Part shown: positions 23,501 to 38,276 of the stretch, one piece after another
How positions within the stretch are numbered: position 1 is the stretch's first letter
How the letters are laid out: every line of letters begins with the position of its first letter
NCBI GenBank assembly: GCA_016490735.1
Contig: JAEMWC010000105.1
Span: 1,125,001 to 1,189,000 of the forward strand
DNA from: Pachyseris speciosa
Lineage: Eukaryota; Cnidaria; Anthozoa; Scleractinia; Pachyseridae
Reading direction: 5' to 3'
Length of the DNA: 64,000 nucleotides
The notes under the pieces: model-generated
Databases searched by the model: none
What the model saw: only the letters and a program-made list of their open reading frames with translations
Told to the model about the DNA's origin: nothing
Position numbers and translations under genes: made by a program

Positions 23501-26408
23501 AAAAAATAACTGTCAATAACTTATTTTCTGTTGTAGGCATCAAATGTCATTGTTCATACAAGTATTCGAAGGTAAACATCAAAATAACACCACTCCTTCC
23601 AAAGGCAATGTGAAGTTACTAATGAAAAGTTATTGCAATTGGATGGTTAAATTAGCTTCTAGCTGTGTACAGATGATACAAATAATTGCTGTTAGATGTT
23701 AGTAATAATAAATATATGTTTATTTGTTTCAATAGCTTCTTCTATTGGCAGTCATTTCAATTCCTAGCAACAGTAGTCCTTTCAGTAGATCACCAATTTT
23801 GTTATCAGTTTCTTTTTTTACCAACAGTGATGTAATGTATCAGCACAGTTATGAAATTATGCAAAAACAAAAATAGCTTGTACAAGGGTGTGACTCATGG
23901 GTGATGGGCTCTACTCATGAACAAGGTCTTTTTTCAGGCTTTGTTTTTGTAGCTGCTGAAGTTGTGTTCATTAGACTGTCATGGCTCATTGCATCTTTGA
24001 ACTTTCATTTTCCCTTTCCCATTGAGCCAACACCACATGCTGTTCGTAACAGGAAAAAAACTTTTTACCACAATTGCTAGTTATCATTGTGATCTGATCG
24101 GCTAATTTGCCATTGAAGATAAGAGCCTAGACAATGCTGCTTGCATCAATATGATATGCCTCGCAATGTCTATCTTAGCCGTTGATATTGTGGTAAAAAA
24201 CAAATCAAAAGTGGTTTACTTTTGTCTTCACTACTATTGACAATGATTTTCGTCATGACAGTGGCCAAGATATTGTGGACTCACAAGGTGCAGTCAAGTG
24301 AGTCCACAATTCAATTTGTTAATTTGATCAGTAACTGCAAATCTTCTTTCCTTCAGAGTGGAGCAAAGTGCCAGTTCTAAGAAAGATATGACTCATTCCT
24401 CTGGACATTTTTCACAAACTTATCTAAGTCAGGTACCTGGATTTACATGTACTTTTATTAGATTGTTGGAAAAAAAGTGATACAGTACCAGAGTTTCATT
24501 AGAAGCCGGCAAACGGCGAAAATTGCCGCCTACTTTGTCAGAATTTACCTCTATACTGTCGCCTACTTTGTCCGCATTTCACTCAAATTATTAAAAAAAA
24601 TTCATCTGATCGCCGCCTACTTTAGTTAGCTCAGAATGGTATTTCAAAACTTATCGAAACCCCAGCAATACTGTTTTCATTCTTTTCATTGGTAATAATT
24701 ATGTTTGTTTTCTCTCTAGACAAATGTGTAAATTCTGTTTTCTAGATTCTGGTCACAGGAACTGTCGTCCTAATTTGCTCAGAAACAGTGGTATGTTAAA
24801 CTTTAAACTTAAGTCTACATGCATCTTCGATTGGTTTCTTTTGTATGAACAGCAATAATGTATAGTAGACCTTATCTAGCTATCGAGTCACAGCTTTTCA
24901 ATTGAGTGTTGTAAAAATAATAAAAACAAGTAATTACAATGTACTCTGGCCAATCATGATAGATGTGAACATTGTAATGAGCCAATCATAATTAGAAACA
25001 AGTGCAGGTGCTGTTTCGTGTTTTCAAGCTCAAGAGTTGATGCCCAGAAAATCTGGTCACCATATCGAATGATGTAGTGGAGGATCTGGGATGAGTGACA
25101 AAGCGAGGGGGAGGGGGGTTTCTCTCCCCTTACACCTCTCCCCCTCACTTCTCACTTTGTCACTCATCCCAAATCCTTTACTACATAGTCCAACATAGCG
25201 ACCCGTTTTACCGGGCTTTGAATCTCGTGCTTGAAAACACAAATTACTGCCTACCTCTGTGTGGATTTTTTTCTGGAGCTCTGCTTAAAACTGTCCACCC
25301 TTGAGCATGGCACACTTTGCACCAGAGTGGTTTTTTTCATTGGGTGCCCCTGACTTGAAGTGAAATAACAAGCAACTAAATCGGCTTGCGTTACAAGTCT
25401 TATGTGGACACAAAACCTCTCCTGTTCATTGCCAGCAGCTGTAGGCTGTCTTGTGCTGTTTTTTTTTCTCTCTCTGTCATATCAGGTTGATTTGTCTGCC
25501 TAACACCAAGTGTAGTCGTTCAAATTCAGTCCAGTCAGGGTTTCTCTTGTAAATTTCCTTGTTTTATTGTCTGTTTTGTCTATGTTTTAATACTAAATTT
25601 CCATTTCGTTGTATTAATTCTGTATTGCAGGAAGCAAATCAAGATGTTTTTGTGGATTTTGTTGGGGTTCTTACCGATGTGATAGAGATGGTGAATTATA
25701 TTACTGCTCAATAATTTCCATAAATAAAAACTGTTGGTTCAAAAAACTCAACACTCTCAACAAGCTCATCAGAGAGTGAGTTTCCTCAAATCACATTTTT
25801 GTTTAGAAAGAAAATTGGTAGCGATTGACCCAATGCTTGAAAAACTTAAATCCAAACCACATCTTTGGACACCTGATTTTCATCTCCTACCTTAATAAAT
25901 GCATGATCCATGGGATGTCCTCTATAATAAATTCCATTTTGGAATTTTAAATTTTAATAATATTGTGATATTACAAACTGCAGCTATTAGGTTAGATAGA
26001 CAGATGATCAGCCCTGTCAAAATGTTTTATAGTAGTGGGCAGCAGAGCAGGAGTAGTAGGCAGCAGCTGCCAGCAAACCTTGCCTGCTAGAGAACTCACA
26101 GTGAAGTCCAAGTGTGAAGTAAGAGGCAAATAATTGACTGTAGGCGTCAAATTTGCTGGCTGCTGGAACATTTTGACAGGACTAGATGATATAATAATAT
26201 TATGTACATTTTTTCTTTTCAATCTCTAGTGAAGTAACTGTAACACAATGCTTAGATGAGAATGCTTTTAATTTAAGTTTCTCTCATCGTGATTGGCTCT
26301 CGTTGTCAGCAAATTTTGACTCATTTCACTCAGGTTAATAATCCCTGCAACTTGATCCTGAGGAAGACTGCATGTGAATGTCTTTGGGAGTTGGAGATGT
26401 CATATCCG
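15734..26408 (+). CDS. AP5B1: AP5B1 exons 1-9 (N-terminal solenoid)
   Basis: Exons: 15734-15850, 17996-18061, 19067-19095, 23043-23121, 23537-23571, 24357-24432, 24746-24790, 25631-25690 and 26334-26408. Phases agree at every junction. Exon 3 is only 29 nt and exon 5 only 35 nt. The translation runs from the start through ENLPENLKLQMLFLLQEK, then VECAVGSLKEMV, a serine-rich variable stretch in exon 6, ILVTGTVVLICSE, and the conserved RKTACECLWELEMSYP. Exon 6 is the least conserved and rests mainly on splice sites and frame. Intron 3 (19096-23042) is the largest here and holds a tRNA-like repeat cluster. Confidence 0.85.
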
Positions 26409-29149
26409 GTAAGCTGGGGGCACACAACAATGCCAATAGTTTAGGGATAACATATTTAGCCTTATTACCAATCAAGCGATCTTTTGTAGCATATGAGTTG
26501 CTTATTTGAGTTGGTCATCATCTCCAATTTTATGCCATGAAAATACCATTACAGTTGATAAATCCAACTTACAATGAAGCAAAGGAAATTAGGGGCTTGA
26601 AGATACAGTCATTGAAAAACACATTTGTCTCTTGATTTCATCTTGGTTTGGTCTAATGGTGTGTCTCTTGTGGGATGGATGCATGGGCACTAACTCATAA
26701 AACCCAAGGACAGTGTCCAACTGACTCCATGGATATCCTTGTAGCAATAATTATTGCATGTGTGAATCCTACCATAAAAGCTCTATTAAGCCCCCCCCCC
26801 CCAGGGTTATTGGATATTGGGGCTATTGAATTTCAGGCCTCATTAACTCTTTTTCTACTCTTTTTCTTTTTTTGCAATTTCCGGAGGGTAGGAGGTCAAA
26901 TCGACCTGGCTACTCCATATAAGGGGTTAAGACTGACATTTTGCTGGTCCACAACACCGAAGGCTCTATCTTTGTTGTCACGCTCATCATGCTAGCTGTT
27001 GTTTATTTCTAAATGAACACTACAGCTACAATTCGTTGCTTATTTGATTTATAAGTGTGTTTTTCGAGCCATTTTCCACCTCAGAAGCCCCCTGCCTGGC
27101 ATCATAAAGCTGGGTTGATGGGGTAGAGGCAATCCTTTGAAAGAAAACAGAGGTAAGAAGCAATTTCACATGAAGTGATCCGCTCGAAGTATTGTAGTGA
27201 ATGTTGGCAATTCACAGAGTGAAGTTGTATCTTTAGTCGTTTTGTGAGTGGATTCTGGGACCCGGCCTGGCAATTTCGGCGAGTTTTGACTTGTAAATAA
27301 CGCAATCGGTGCAATATTTTGTCAGCAGGACCGGGTAGCTCGACACTTAAAATAATTTCTGAAATGGAAATTGGTGGACTTTCATTCGCCTGGTATACTA
27401 GAGTTTCCCATAATTCCTTTGGGTCACACATGCGAAAATGACAGACCTGTGAGAGCAACTGAAATCAAACACCTTATCCACGACACACTAAAAAAGTGAG
27501 CAGGAAATTGTGGAAAAGGTGGTAAGAGGTGGAGTCGAAGTTTGCTAGAAATGTAGACTTTTACCTTTAAGAGGAATTTTTGTTTAAAATTTTCAAGACA
27601 AAGTTACTATTTTACGGTGGTTTCCGGGGGCGTGTTTGGTTTTACAACAGAATAAAAGTTCAAATTCATTGGAAATTAGGAGATTTGGCCAGTTTAGAGG
27701 GTGATAAAGTCTAAACAAGTGATTATTTGGCGATAAGAATGGTTCATTTAAAACACAGACCAGGATTTGGGAAAGTTGTGGGTTTTCAAGGCAGGGTGCA
27801 AAAATGCACCATATTTGGTAAACCTGTTGGAAGCGAGTTAATGGGGGGGCTTAATAGAGAGGGGGGGGCTTATTTCAAATCTTAAACTTGCTGTTTTCAT
27901 CTACAAATAGTTTTTGTACAAAACTCAAACAACTGCAGTGAAACTTTATTATTTAATAAAGAGCAGTAAACATCATTATTATGTGTTTGAGTATTTATCA
28001 GTCTGTTTAAACAAACCCGCTTGGCCACATGATGTGAATTCTTAAGAGGGAATAGGAGGGACTATTTACAAAAATATCTCGTGTCCTAAAGAGGGGGGGG
28101 GGGGGCTTATTACAAAAACCGACTTCCAAACAGGGAGCTTATTAGAGAGGGGGTAGACATGGTAAAGTAAAATTTTTCAACATTGTTCATGTAAACTAAA
28201 AAGGTGATTTCCAAAACTTACAAAATCACAAATGTATGATGTAGAGTATCTTCCTTTGTTTATTTCAGGGCCTCCTCCATGCTAAGCTTGATCACCTCTA
28301 TGCTAAATGTGCTGCTGAGAATAGCCCTATCTTCCAGAGCTACATGGTAAATGCTTAACTTGTGTGATAAGAGTTACTTTGAGAACTCAACTTAAGTAAA
28401 AAATATAAGCCAGCACCTTATGATGTGAATACAGATGTGTACTGGGGATTGAACTCCTATGACCCTGGCCACACATGTATTTGACCTTAGTCCTAGGACA
28501 ACATCACTTGTACATGTATCTTTGTCCTCTGTGCACCTAACCCCAAAATATTTTTTCACTAAAATAAATCTTTGCACCTTTTTGAATGCAGTGCACCTTT
28601 TTATGCCATTTTTAAACTAAATCTTGTCAATCTAGCCATCATCTGTCACACAATTGATCTAGTAAGGGGCCTGGGTTCTATTCCTGATTGACATCACAAA
28701 CTGATTTGCATTGTGGCAAGTCTTTGTGAACATGGATGCAAAGCAGTTTGTCATGCCAAGTCAGTAATAGACCCACGCCCCTTCTGACTCAGTCATGTAT
28801 CAAATGCTGCTAAGTTTATTGTAACTTTTAAAGCCCATTAAAAAGTCCAAAACTGGAAATAAAGGCTACATGTTTTTGGAATAGGTGCAAAGTTATATTA
28901 GTGACAAAAAAATTGGGGTTTAGGTGCACTTTAAATTTTGATATTTAATCATGGACTTGGGCAACATACATTGTATGTTTATGAATGATATATGAATTGA
29001 ATCATATATGAACTGCGGAAATGAAATCAAATGAAGAATGATCCTCGCAGTTGTGAACGCAATTTATGCAATTGCGAAAAGAAGCCTGAAAAAAAAATTC
29101 AGGATTTCAACGGGGTTCGAACCCGTGACCTCGCGATTACCGGTGCGAT

Positions 29150-29180
<31 letters not shown>

Positions 29181-29390
29181 TGTTGGGAGCAGGTCAATTA
29201 TGAGTGTGAGTTGAAGTCCTGAATTTTTTTCAGGCTTCTTTTCGCAATTGCATAAATTGCGTTCACAACTGCGAGGATCATTCTTCATTTGATTTCATTT
29301 CCGCAGTTCATATATGATTCAATTCATATATCATTCACACTCATTTCTTTCACGGGAACATAAGAACCCACAATTGACCTGCTCCCAACA

Positions 29391-29421
<31 letters not shown>

Positions 29422-30462
29422 ATCGCACCGGTAATCGCGAGGTCACGGGTTCGAACCCCGTTGAAGTCCTGAATTTTTTTTTCAGGCTTCTTTTCGCAAT
29501 TGCATAAATTGCGTTCACAACTGCGAGGATCATTCTTCATTTGATTGTATGTTTAGTGCACAGGACAAATGCATGTTTGTAGTGAGGAGCTGTGCTCAAG
29601 ATGTATTGGTATAGTGTTGCTGTTACTGTTCCTGTTGCTGGGGAAAATACTGTGTGCAACCCTATGTGTGTGATGACTGAAGAAGAGTCAAGCCATGGCC
29701 TTTTGTTGCCAACATGAAAGTTTCTAATTTAATTTTTAAAACTGTTTTTGCTTTAGGTTTTGTTTGTAACTGTCCTGCGTCATGCCATACAGTATTTGTT
29801 ACAAGAGTCTCCTAATACGTAAGTCAGAATAAAATATTAAGGAAGTTTTTATTATGATTTTGTTGTAAGTTTTAATGTCGGTTTAAAACTTTGAACAAAG
29901 ATCATTATTATTCAGGCCCAGCCAAGGGGGGTGGGGGGTTAGTGGGATGCCAATATACCCAGTTTTTTTCCCCATAAGATACCAATATACCTTAAAATTG
30001 TAAAATGTGTAATATGTAATACCTAAAATTATCTTGAAGCATTTAATTCGTGGCTGTATACGGAATACGTAAAATTCAGGAAGAACCAGATACTTTATAC
30101 CCGAATTGTAACATAAAAATAACATATACCTGAATTAAAATGGCTCTAAATACTGTATACCCAAAACCCCTGGCTGGGCCTGATTATTAGACGACTACTA
30201 TAAACACGGAAAGTAAGGCAGACGCATTAAACAACAGACAAATGAAACGTCTGAAATTAAGTTCAACTGAGCGACGCACTTAACAGACATCTCAATCCTC
30301 TCAGCCTTCTGGTATAAAACGAGATGTACTAAATTGAGACAAAATTGTAATTAGCACCAAAAGTTACAAAAAGGTAAAAAAGTCCCTCTTTTTTGAGAAA
30401 GTCATGGTTGGTTTTGGTTTTGCTTCCAAGTCGAGGTTCAGGGGAATAATTTGCATTTTCCT

Positions 30463-30513
<51 letters not shown>

Positions 30514-33500
30514 CTATCGATTTATTAGTAGTACCTCCAAAAGGTGGCTCTTCGCCTACTAATTACAAATCTCAAATCAAATCAAATTAAATCAAATGTT
30601 GGTTTTGAGGAGAGGGAAAACCGGAGTACCCGGAGACAAAGCCATTCTTCAAATTGATATATTTGGCTGTTAGTTTGTTTGGTTGATTACTTTTGTATGT
30701 GTGGATGCCAGTATGGACACACGTTTACTTTTTATTACCAACTCACAGGTTAGATGACAACAGTGTGAATAACTTTCTCACTAGTCGCACCGAACCTTTG
30801 AAGGTAGGAAGGCCTGTCTAAGGAGGAGAGGGGTCAATAACGATAAATATTTTGTTCAAATTTGAGTTCCTGGCTCACTGTTGTTTGATTTGAGTACTAT
30901 TTTTATGTAAGCTACTTACTTTCCTTTTTTTTTATTTCTGAAGCCGCTTTACCTTCCCAAAGAAGCAACAAAGCAGTTTCTTCCAGTTACTATTCAGGTG
31001 AGATTGATAACACATACACGTTTCTACCTCCAGTTTATACTTTTGTAACTCAGCCAAAGACATAATTCACTTCACTTAATCCAGTACATGTATACGAAGA
31101 AGAGACAGTTTTGCACAGTTTGCCAAGGCGAAAGTTAGACTGCAGGGCCCAGTTGTTCCAAGTATGATTAAGCTAATCCCGGGCTAACGTAAACTTTGAT
31201 CCCAATTTAAATGCCGTTGAATTAAGATATAAGAAGAAAATTTTCCCTTTAGTTTCGACTTGATCTTACCTTTACGCTGAACGTAAAATGTGCTTTTAAA
31301 AACATTCTCAATTTGCAAGATAAAACCTCATGTTGGCTCTTAATGGTAGGTTAGCGTCAATCTGCTTTCGAACAACCGGGCCCAGTCCCTCAATTCCATC
31401 TTGCCAACGATACATTGAATGATTTTGAGCAGTGACCAACTTTTCTTATGTTTTACAGACCACAGCTTTCAGCTCCAAATCATTGATTTTACCAGCCAAC
31501 GTGGATACCAGGGAAATTAAAAGAGCGATTTCATTCCTGATGGACAATATTGGTTTTCTCAACACTACTGGTGTTTTTCATGTTATGTGCCAAGTACGTG
31601 GACTAATCGCCATGATGATTTTTCATTTTGCAATCTAAAAGAATTGTTCAGTGTCAACTGAGCATTAAAAGAAATTTTAGCTTGTGCTCTGATTTTTCCT
31701 CTTTTACACTCCTTGTTTGCAGAGGACGTGTCTACTTGCGTCATTTTGACTTTTCTGCCAAACTGATCATAACTTGTTGGGGTGATTTTCTCGCGCTTGA
31801 TTCTCCGTGCGTATCTTTGCTTTGAGTTTTGGTTGGTTCATTAGAGACCTTAAGATTGAGGTTTTTTGGCTTTTCCCGCAAACCGCGAACGTCAAGAAGT
31901 CACGTGACCAGTGCCTTGCCGTCAGGTTTGCGGTTTGAGGTTCACGTTTGTACGGCTAGATCACGCTCTAGAGGTAAGTGATTTACCGCAAGGTTTTTCG
32001 CACCCTAAAACATCACAATCCCACGTTTGAGAGGAAATACGACTTTTTAGAACTCTTCGCCTATTAATTATCGAATTCTTTTTCATAGAAATGCCATTTT
32101 AAAGACGATTTCTCAGCTAAAATAGAAGTGAATGAATGAATGAAAACAAACATGGAGGCCGGCTATTTGTTACCCGCGAATTTTAAGTCCCGAATATGGG
32201 CAGACAGATAACGTGAAACCGCTAACCGCAAACCGCGGTTTGCCGTTCTCGGTAAGATGGCCAAACCTCGATCTTACCGTTACCGTTACCGTAATCGTTA
32301 CCGTTACCGTTATAGTTAACGTTATCGTTAACGTTACTGTTACCGTTGCCGTTACCGTTATCGTTATCGTTAACGTTACCGTTACCGTTACCGTTATCGT
32401 TACCGTTACCGTAATCGTTACCGTTACCGTTATCGTTACCGTAATTGTTACCTTTATCGTTACCGTTATCGTTATCTTTATCGTTACCGTTACTGTTACC
32501 GTTCCCGTTATTGTTCTTGTTTTCCTTATTGTTATTGTTATCATGTTCGGCACACGCTAGGCGACAAGTCTCAGCCGGACATTCCGGCAGTCCAATATTC
32601 TTAAAATGTGAACACCCGTAAAAATATGCAAAAAGAGCTAATCTAAACTTTCGTTTTTCAGCTCATGCAATGTGTTAAACTTGCAGGACTTTCACCAAAT
32701 GTGAGTTGGACAATTTTTTCTCTATACATCCGCTTTTCGCAGAAATTAACTTTCTGCAACTTTTTGTTTTGCGCGTTTTTCTTTGTTTTATATTTATTAC
32801 ATTATGTGAGAACGAAATATACTGATGAAAATCATATATTTGAACTGCGGATTAAAGAATGAATGATCACAACAGTTATGAACACTACTTTGACACTGTT
32901 GATAACTCCTCACGATGATCATTCACATATTCATTATAGTATTAGTGTTGAAATTTCAAAAAACGGTTATGTTCTACTTGATTTTCAGACCTTCAAGTCT
33001 CAGTTTATTACCTGGGTGTCAACAGTGGATCTGTCTGTGTTCCATATGTTGCTACTTTTAAAGGCAAGTGTTCCTAGACACGCCAAAGCACTACCATCGG
33101 ATTTTTGTGTGCTTTATAATTAATTCCTGCCTTTCTTTTTTCAGATGAAATTTTTGGATGACTTGTTTCTGGAAGGTGACGAAATGCTTCTTCTACAAAG
33201 GTAATTCTTAAAAATTGCTGTATTTATTGCATACGTAACATATGTTTTGTCTATGCATAATTATGGAAGGCTTTTTTTCAGCAAATGGAGGTGCAGTCTG
33301 TAAGAGTGTGGTTTAAGAAACGTATATATTAGGCATAAACTACAGTGGGAACAATGCGAGTAGTCCACATGCGTCATGTTTGTAGAAAATGAAGTGAAAC
33401 TGTAAGTATGACGTTAAGAGTGCTGTAAAAATGAGACCCTTATAAATACCCCTTCGTGTAACTCCAAGGAAGAAAAATGGAAGACTGGGAGTCAAAAGAA

Positions 33501-33645
33501 ATGTCTTTGTTCTCGGAGAGATTTGAACTTGCAACCTATGAATAAGATCTTTCACTGAGTGCTTTACTTTGCCTCCATGTACAGCTTTTCCCATGGGTTG
33601 GGTGATGTTCCGGGACTTTTCGCTCGGATCGCGTGACACAGAACG

Positions 33646-33686
<41 letters not shown>

Positions 33687-33763
33687 TGAGGCCTGGTGCA
33701 CAACCATTCGTATGGAAAAGAGTTTATTTTGCATGTGAATGAAAACTAATTTCCATATGAAAA

Positions 33764-33796
<33 letters not shown>

Positions 33797-36700
33797 TTAA
33801 GGTAATTCGGAATTGGCCTATTGATTGCAGCGAAACAACGAGGCCTAAAATTAGGGTAACAATGTGCTGGTCCAGCATCCCAGCCAAGGGTCCAATCGTT
33901 GCAACCTTACCTTAATTATTAACCTTCGAGAGCCTTTGATCTACCAACTCACTGACACAGCATGTTCAGTTATAAAGTGTTAAAGGAGCTACGTCACGGT
34001 GTTTGGATTTTGAAAAGTTTTACCTCAATTTTTCAGAAAGTTCAATTGTAATCCGTTTCAATCTTCTCCATCCTTCACCACCCTCGCCACATTTACATTT
34101 ATTCTTGTCTCTTTGGTGCTTTTCTTCCCTGACAAATTGTTATTTCACTGTTTCTTATTGTTTAAATGCACTTCTTATATCTCTAATAATGACCCAAAAT
34201 ATTGTGACCGAGCTCCTTTAAGATGAAGTGTTATTACAGCAACGTAAGATAAAGGGATACGTATGTTGTGAGGGACAAGTGCGGCATGTCCTGGTTCAAA
34301 GCAGGCTAACTTTGTATAATTTGTCTTGTAGAATGTTGTTAGTGTCCAGCCAACCAACCATTCCTCAGGGACAGCGTCTGTTGTGTTTTGAATGGCTCAT
34401 GTACTTTCCATGTGATGAGGTTAGTTTAGCCATACTTCCAGGTTCTCATAGAGGAATAAAACGTTAACAAAATAGCTAAGTTTCGAAGTCATCCTGTTGT
34501 CATTTTTAAGCTTTTTTCCCGTTCCGTAATCGTTATTATAATTGAATGCCCTCGGAGAGAAAGGGAAATACAAACGTGTATACGGTATGTAAATATACAC
34601 CCCCGAGGTTAAATTGCGTTAAGCTCATGAACTAAAAACTTGATGCTCAAAAGAGCTGGACGCTTAAAGTAATAAACGCATTAAAAATTTGTTTAAACAC
34701 TTTCAGAAAGAGTTATCACGCGTTTAAACTAGTTAAAACGACGTTTTCTCGAGTCACCTTGGCTTAATCCCCCTTATCGCAAATAAGGTCATATATCCAC
34801 GACTTCTTCACAGTTGTACTTTGATTTTGTATTGCAGCTGAATGCCAACTTTTACACCTTAATCATTACATCACTTTATTGTATAGGTTTACATTACTGA
34901 GTTCCCACTAAATTCCAGTGTGATGCTCTAGCTCAGAAATCTAGAATCAACATTACGTCATTACTACCTCTCTGATGTCTTCGTTTATAAACTGTGTTTT
35001 CCACAGGATACACTTGGGTTACAACCAAGTGTTCCCCACTGCTTGGATTACTCGCACTTCAACTTCTTTTATCCGTCTGTCTTCGATTCTCTGGGTGAGT
35101 ACTTTGTCTGCCGAACTGAGGTGCCAGTTGACATTGTAACAAGTGACAAAAACTGTGGCCATCATAACACAAATCATATTGGAATTGGTGAATGTTGGGG
35201 TTTGGGAAAACAGACTACCTGGAGAATAAAAACAGGATTAGGATTAGTTCAAAACAAGGATTAGGATTAGACCAGCATGTTCCTCTCCACTCCAGGAACT
35301 GTTAGGAGTCGGGTGCAATTGAAGGGAATGAGCGGTTTGGATGAACGTGACACACAGAAGCTGCGAATTAAAAACGTTGATTTCTATGAAGCAGGCTCAA
35401 CAAGGGTTCTGTTAGAAGGAGGAAAACAGAAGGAGTTAACACCAAAAATGGCTTCTTGGCTGACACGATGCCTTCCAAGCAGTCATCCGTTCCAGTCTCT
35501 CTACAGTTTCCTGACCGGCTTTCACCCGCTTAGTTTCAGCTTCGAGAAGAGCGTCCAGGGGCCCGTTTCTCGAAAGTCCCGAAACCTTTTCGGGCCCGAA
35601 AAGTAATTTGTAAAACTGCAACTCCGGTTATCCTAAAAGCTGGTAATTTAGTATGTTTTCAAGGTGAGAAAGAGCAGCGTTATTGCAAGATTTGATGCCT
35701 AAAGAGGTCTTCGTTTTAAAGATACAGTGGGAATCATGGTACCCGAAATAGGCCCGAAAAGTTTCGGGGCTTTCGAGAAACGCACGCCAGGCCACCGCAT
35801 TGGTGGGAAGCGATTGCTCTCAAATTAGTGCGCTATATATGCTCCATCAAATGTTCCTGATAGCCAGGTCTAAAGATATAGATAACCCTCTCGTGTTGTT
35901 CAATTCAGATATTACAGTGGACAAACTAAAAATACTCTGTCTGTGCTTGGACCACGAGACCCTAAACTTGCCAGGTAAGATGAAATGATAACCAGCGGTG
36001 AGGTCCAGATAGAAACCATACATTTATGTTATTCTGGGCACTTCTTCATACGAAGACGTGGTTGAAAGCTACAGCTGATGGAAGTGGTGCCAATATTCAT
36101 AACTAAATAAAGACGGAGAAAAGCAACTTAGAGCGCTTTTCAATTGACTGTCGTAAAACCACAACCAAAGCAATTACTGGACTGGACTGACCAATCACAA
36201 CATAAGTTAGCAGTGCAATGAGCCAATCAGAATACGAAGCAATTACATGTAGCCGGCGCAAAGCGCGGAAAAATACGCGCGTGCAAGTCACGATTGGTTT
36301 TGGTTTTGCTTCTCACTGGTTGAGAAAGTGGTGCGAATTTTTCTGGCCAGTCACAGAGCGAAGCAATGCAAAACCAAAGCAAAACCATAATTACTTTCGA
36401 CACTCAATTGAAAACCGCTCTAGTGAGAAAAATGGCAGTTTTTCAGTACATTTGAATGAAATTGAGGACTACACCCATATTTGTGTTTGGTTTACTTGTG
36501 GTTCAGCTCATGGGACCAAGTAGGCTCTTCGCGCATTTCACGTCGAGTTCGCTTGTTCAACAACCAGCTCTTGTCGATCTAGCCTCGATTATGGCGACAG
36601 GTGTGGTATAAAGCGTATTTGAGCTTAGCAATTTGCAGAAACTGTTGGAATTTTAGCCATACAGTCTAATCGAATAAAACATCTTTGGCCACTTTGCTGA

Positions 36701-37863
36701 AACTTGCGAAAGCAGTCATGTTCTTCCAAGTGATGCATTAAACAACACAGGGTACTTTTTATTTTGGTACTAAGTGTTATGTTTTTTTCGTGCTACAGAT
36801 TCCATGGGTGTTCCACTGATGGAGTGCCTGGCTCCACTCCTCAGTCGAGTTCAGCATGGTATTGGAGGTAGGACTGCTGTGGCGCTATTCAGAAGTATCT
36901 ATTGGTACTACAAACATCACTGGGACTCGGAACTAGGACAAGAAATTTATAAGTACGTTTTGGCTTTACTTCACATAAAGCGCACATGGATGGAAAGTTA
37001 ACTATCATTTTTTTTTTACATTTTTACGTGGCTTATATTCCCATACTTCATTTTCAGTCGTTTCCCTTTTTCGTGAAGAGGATTCGCTATTTTGTATGGG
37101 TTCCAAAATTCCCGCCGTGGCCTGAAACCTTAGACATCTTGTGCGCGGCCAAAAGGTCTTTGTGACGTCATTCGTGTGTATGTTCATGCGTGAAACATGG
37201 CGGAGAAGGCGAAAAAACGTAAACTTGGAAGGTTTTGTGCAGCTGAAGGTCCTGGTAGTGAATCTTGGTAGTTCTCCGACATTTGTATTACACGGAACTG
37301 ACAAAAGCAGAGTGACGCACTCGACTAAGTACACACGAATGACGGCACGACTATTCACTAGACCCCAGGTCCTTGTCTAGATTTTTAGAGAGAAAGGCCC
37401 AACTTTCGCCGCATTTTAAAATAAGTTCCTGCTACTTTTAGTGAATTATTTTCCCCACAAACTATTTCCTAAAGCACCAATTTTCGTATTGAAGAAAAAA
37501 AAAACTGGATTCGCCATGAAATTTCGATTCATGTGCTCTTTATGAAGGTCTCTTGTAACTTCATTCGCAAAACTTTTGTACATGTTCTTGCACAGGGGAG
37601 CAGAGTTGGCGCAGTGATGAGAGCGCTCGCCTTCCACCAATGTGTCCCGGGTTCGATTCCCGGACTCGGCGTCATAAGTGGGCTGAGTTTGTTGGTTCTC
37701 TACTCTGCTCCGAGAGGTTTTTCTCCGGGTACTCCGGTTTTCCCCTCTCCCTAAAAACCAACATTTGATTTCATTTGATTTATTTAGAGTTGATTTGATT
37801 TAGTCTCCCCAATTAGTAGAGCATCTGTGCTCAGCTAAATACATTTGAGACTTAAATAAAGTG

Positions 37864-37899
<36 letters not shown>

Positions 37900-38220
37900 G
37901 GGAATGGTTTTTTTTTGGGATTTGTGATTGTTTTACGTACTTGTAGATGATATTTGTGAACATTTTTGTTCGACTTTTTTAGGCTAGTGTTTTTTTTTGT
38001 CACATTTTCTGGATGCCGACCCATTACTTTTTTTTTCAAATATTTTAAAGCTTCATGTTTAACATGAACACAACAATTTCGAAATGCGAAAATTTTAGTT
38101 TTGCTGAAAATGTACATAAAAATTTGAGAGTGCGTTTTATTTTTTAAACAGCATTTATCCTTGTAAATAGTTTTGTTGTAATTATGTTCTTCATGATATT
38201 CTTGAATAAATTATTATCAC

Positions 38221-38276
<56 letters not shown>

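Noticed and set aside
29396..29468. Functional tRNA-Thr(GGT) gene
   Set aside because: The anticodon stem has an extra base that breaks pairing, and the same defect is shared by the inverted partner, marking a SINE family.
32170..32560. Long opposing ORFs encoding Thr-Val repeat peptides
   Set aside because: They are by-products of a hexamer satellite whose period is a multiple of three.
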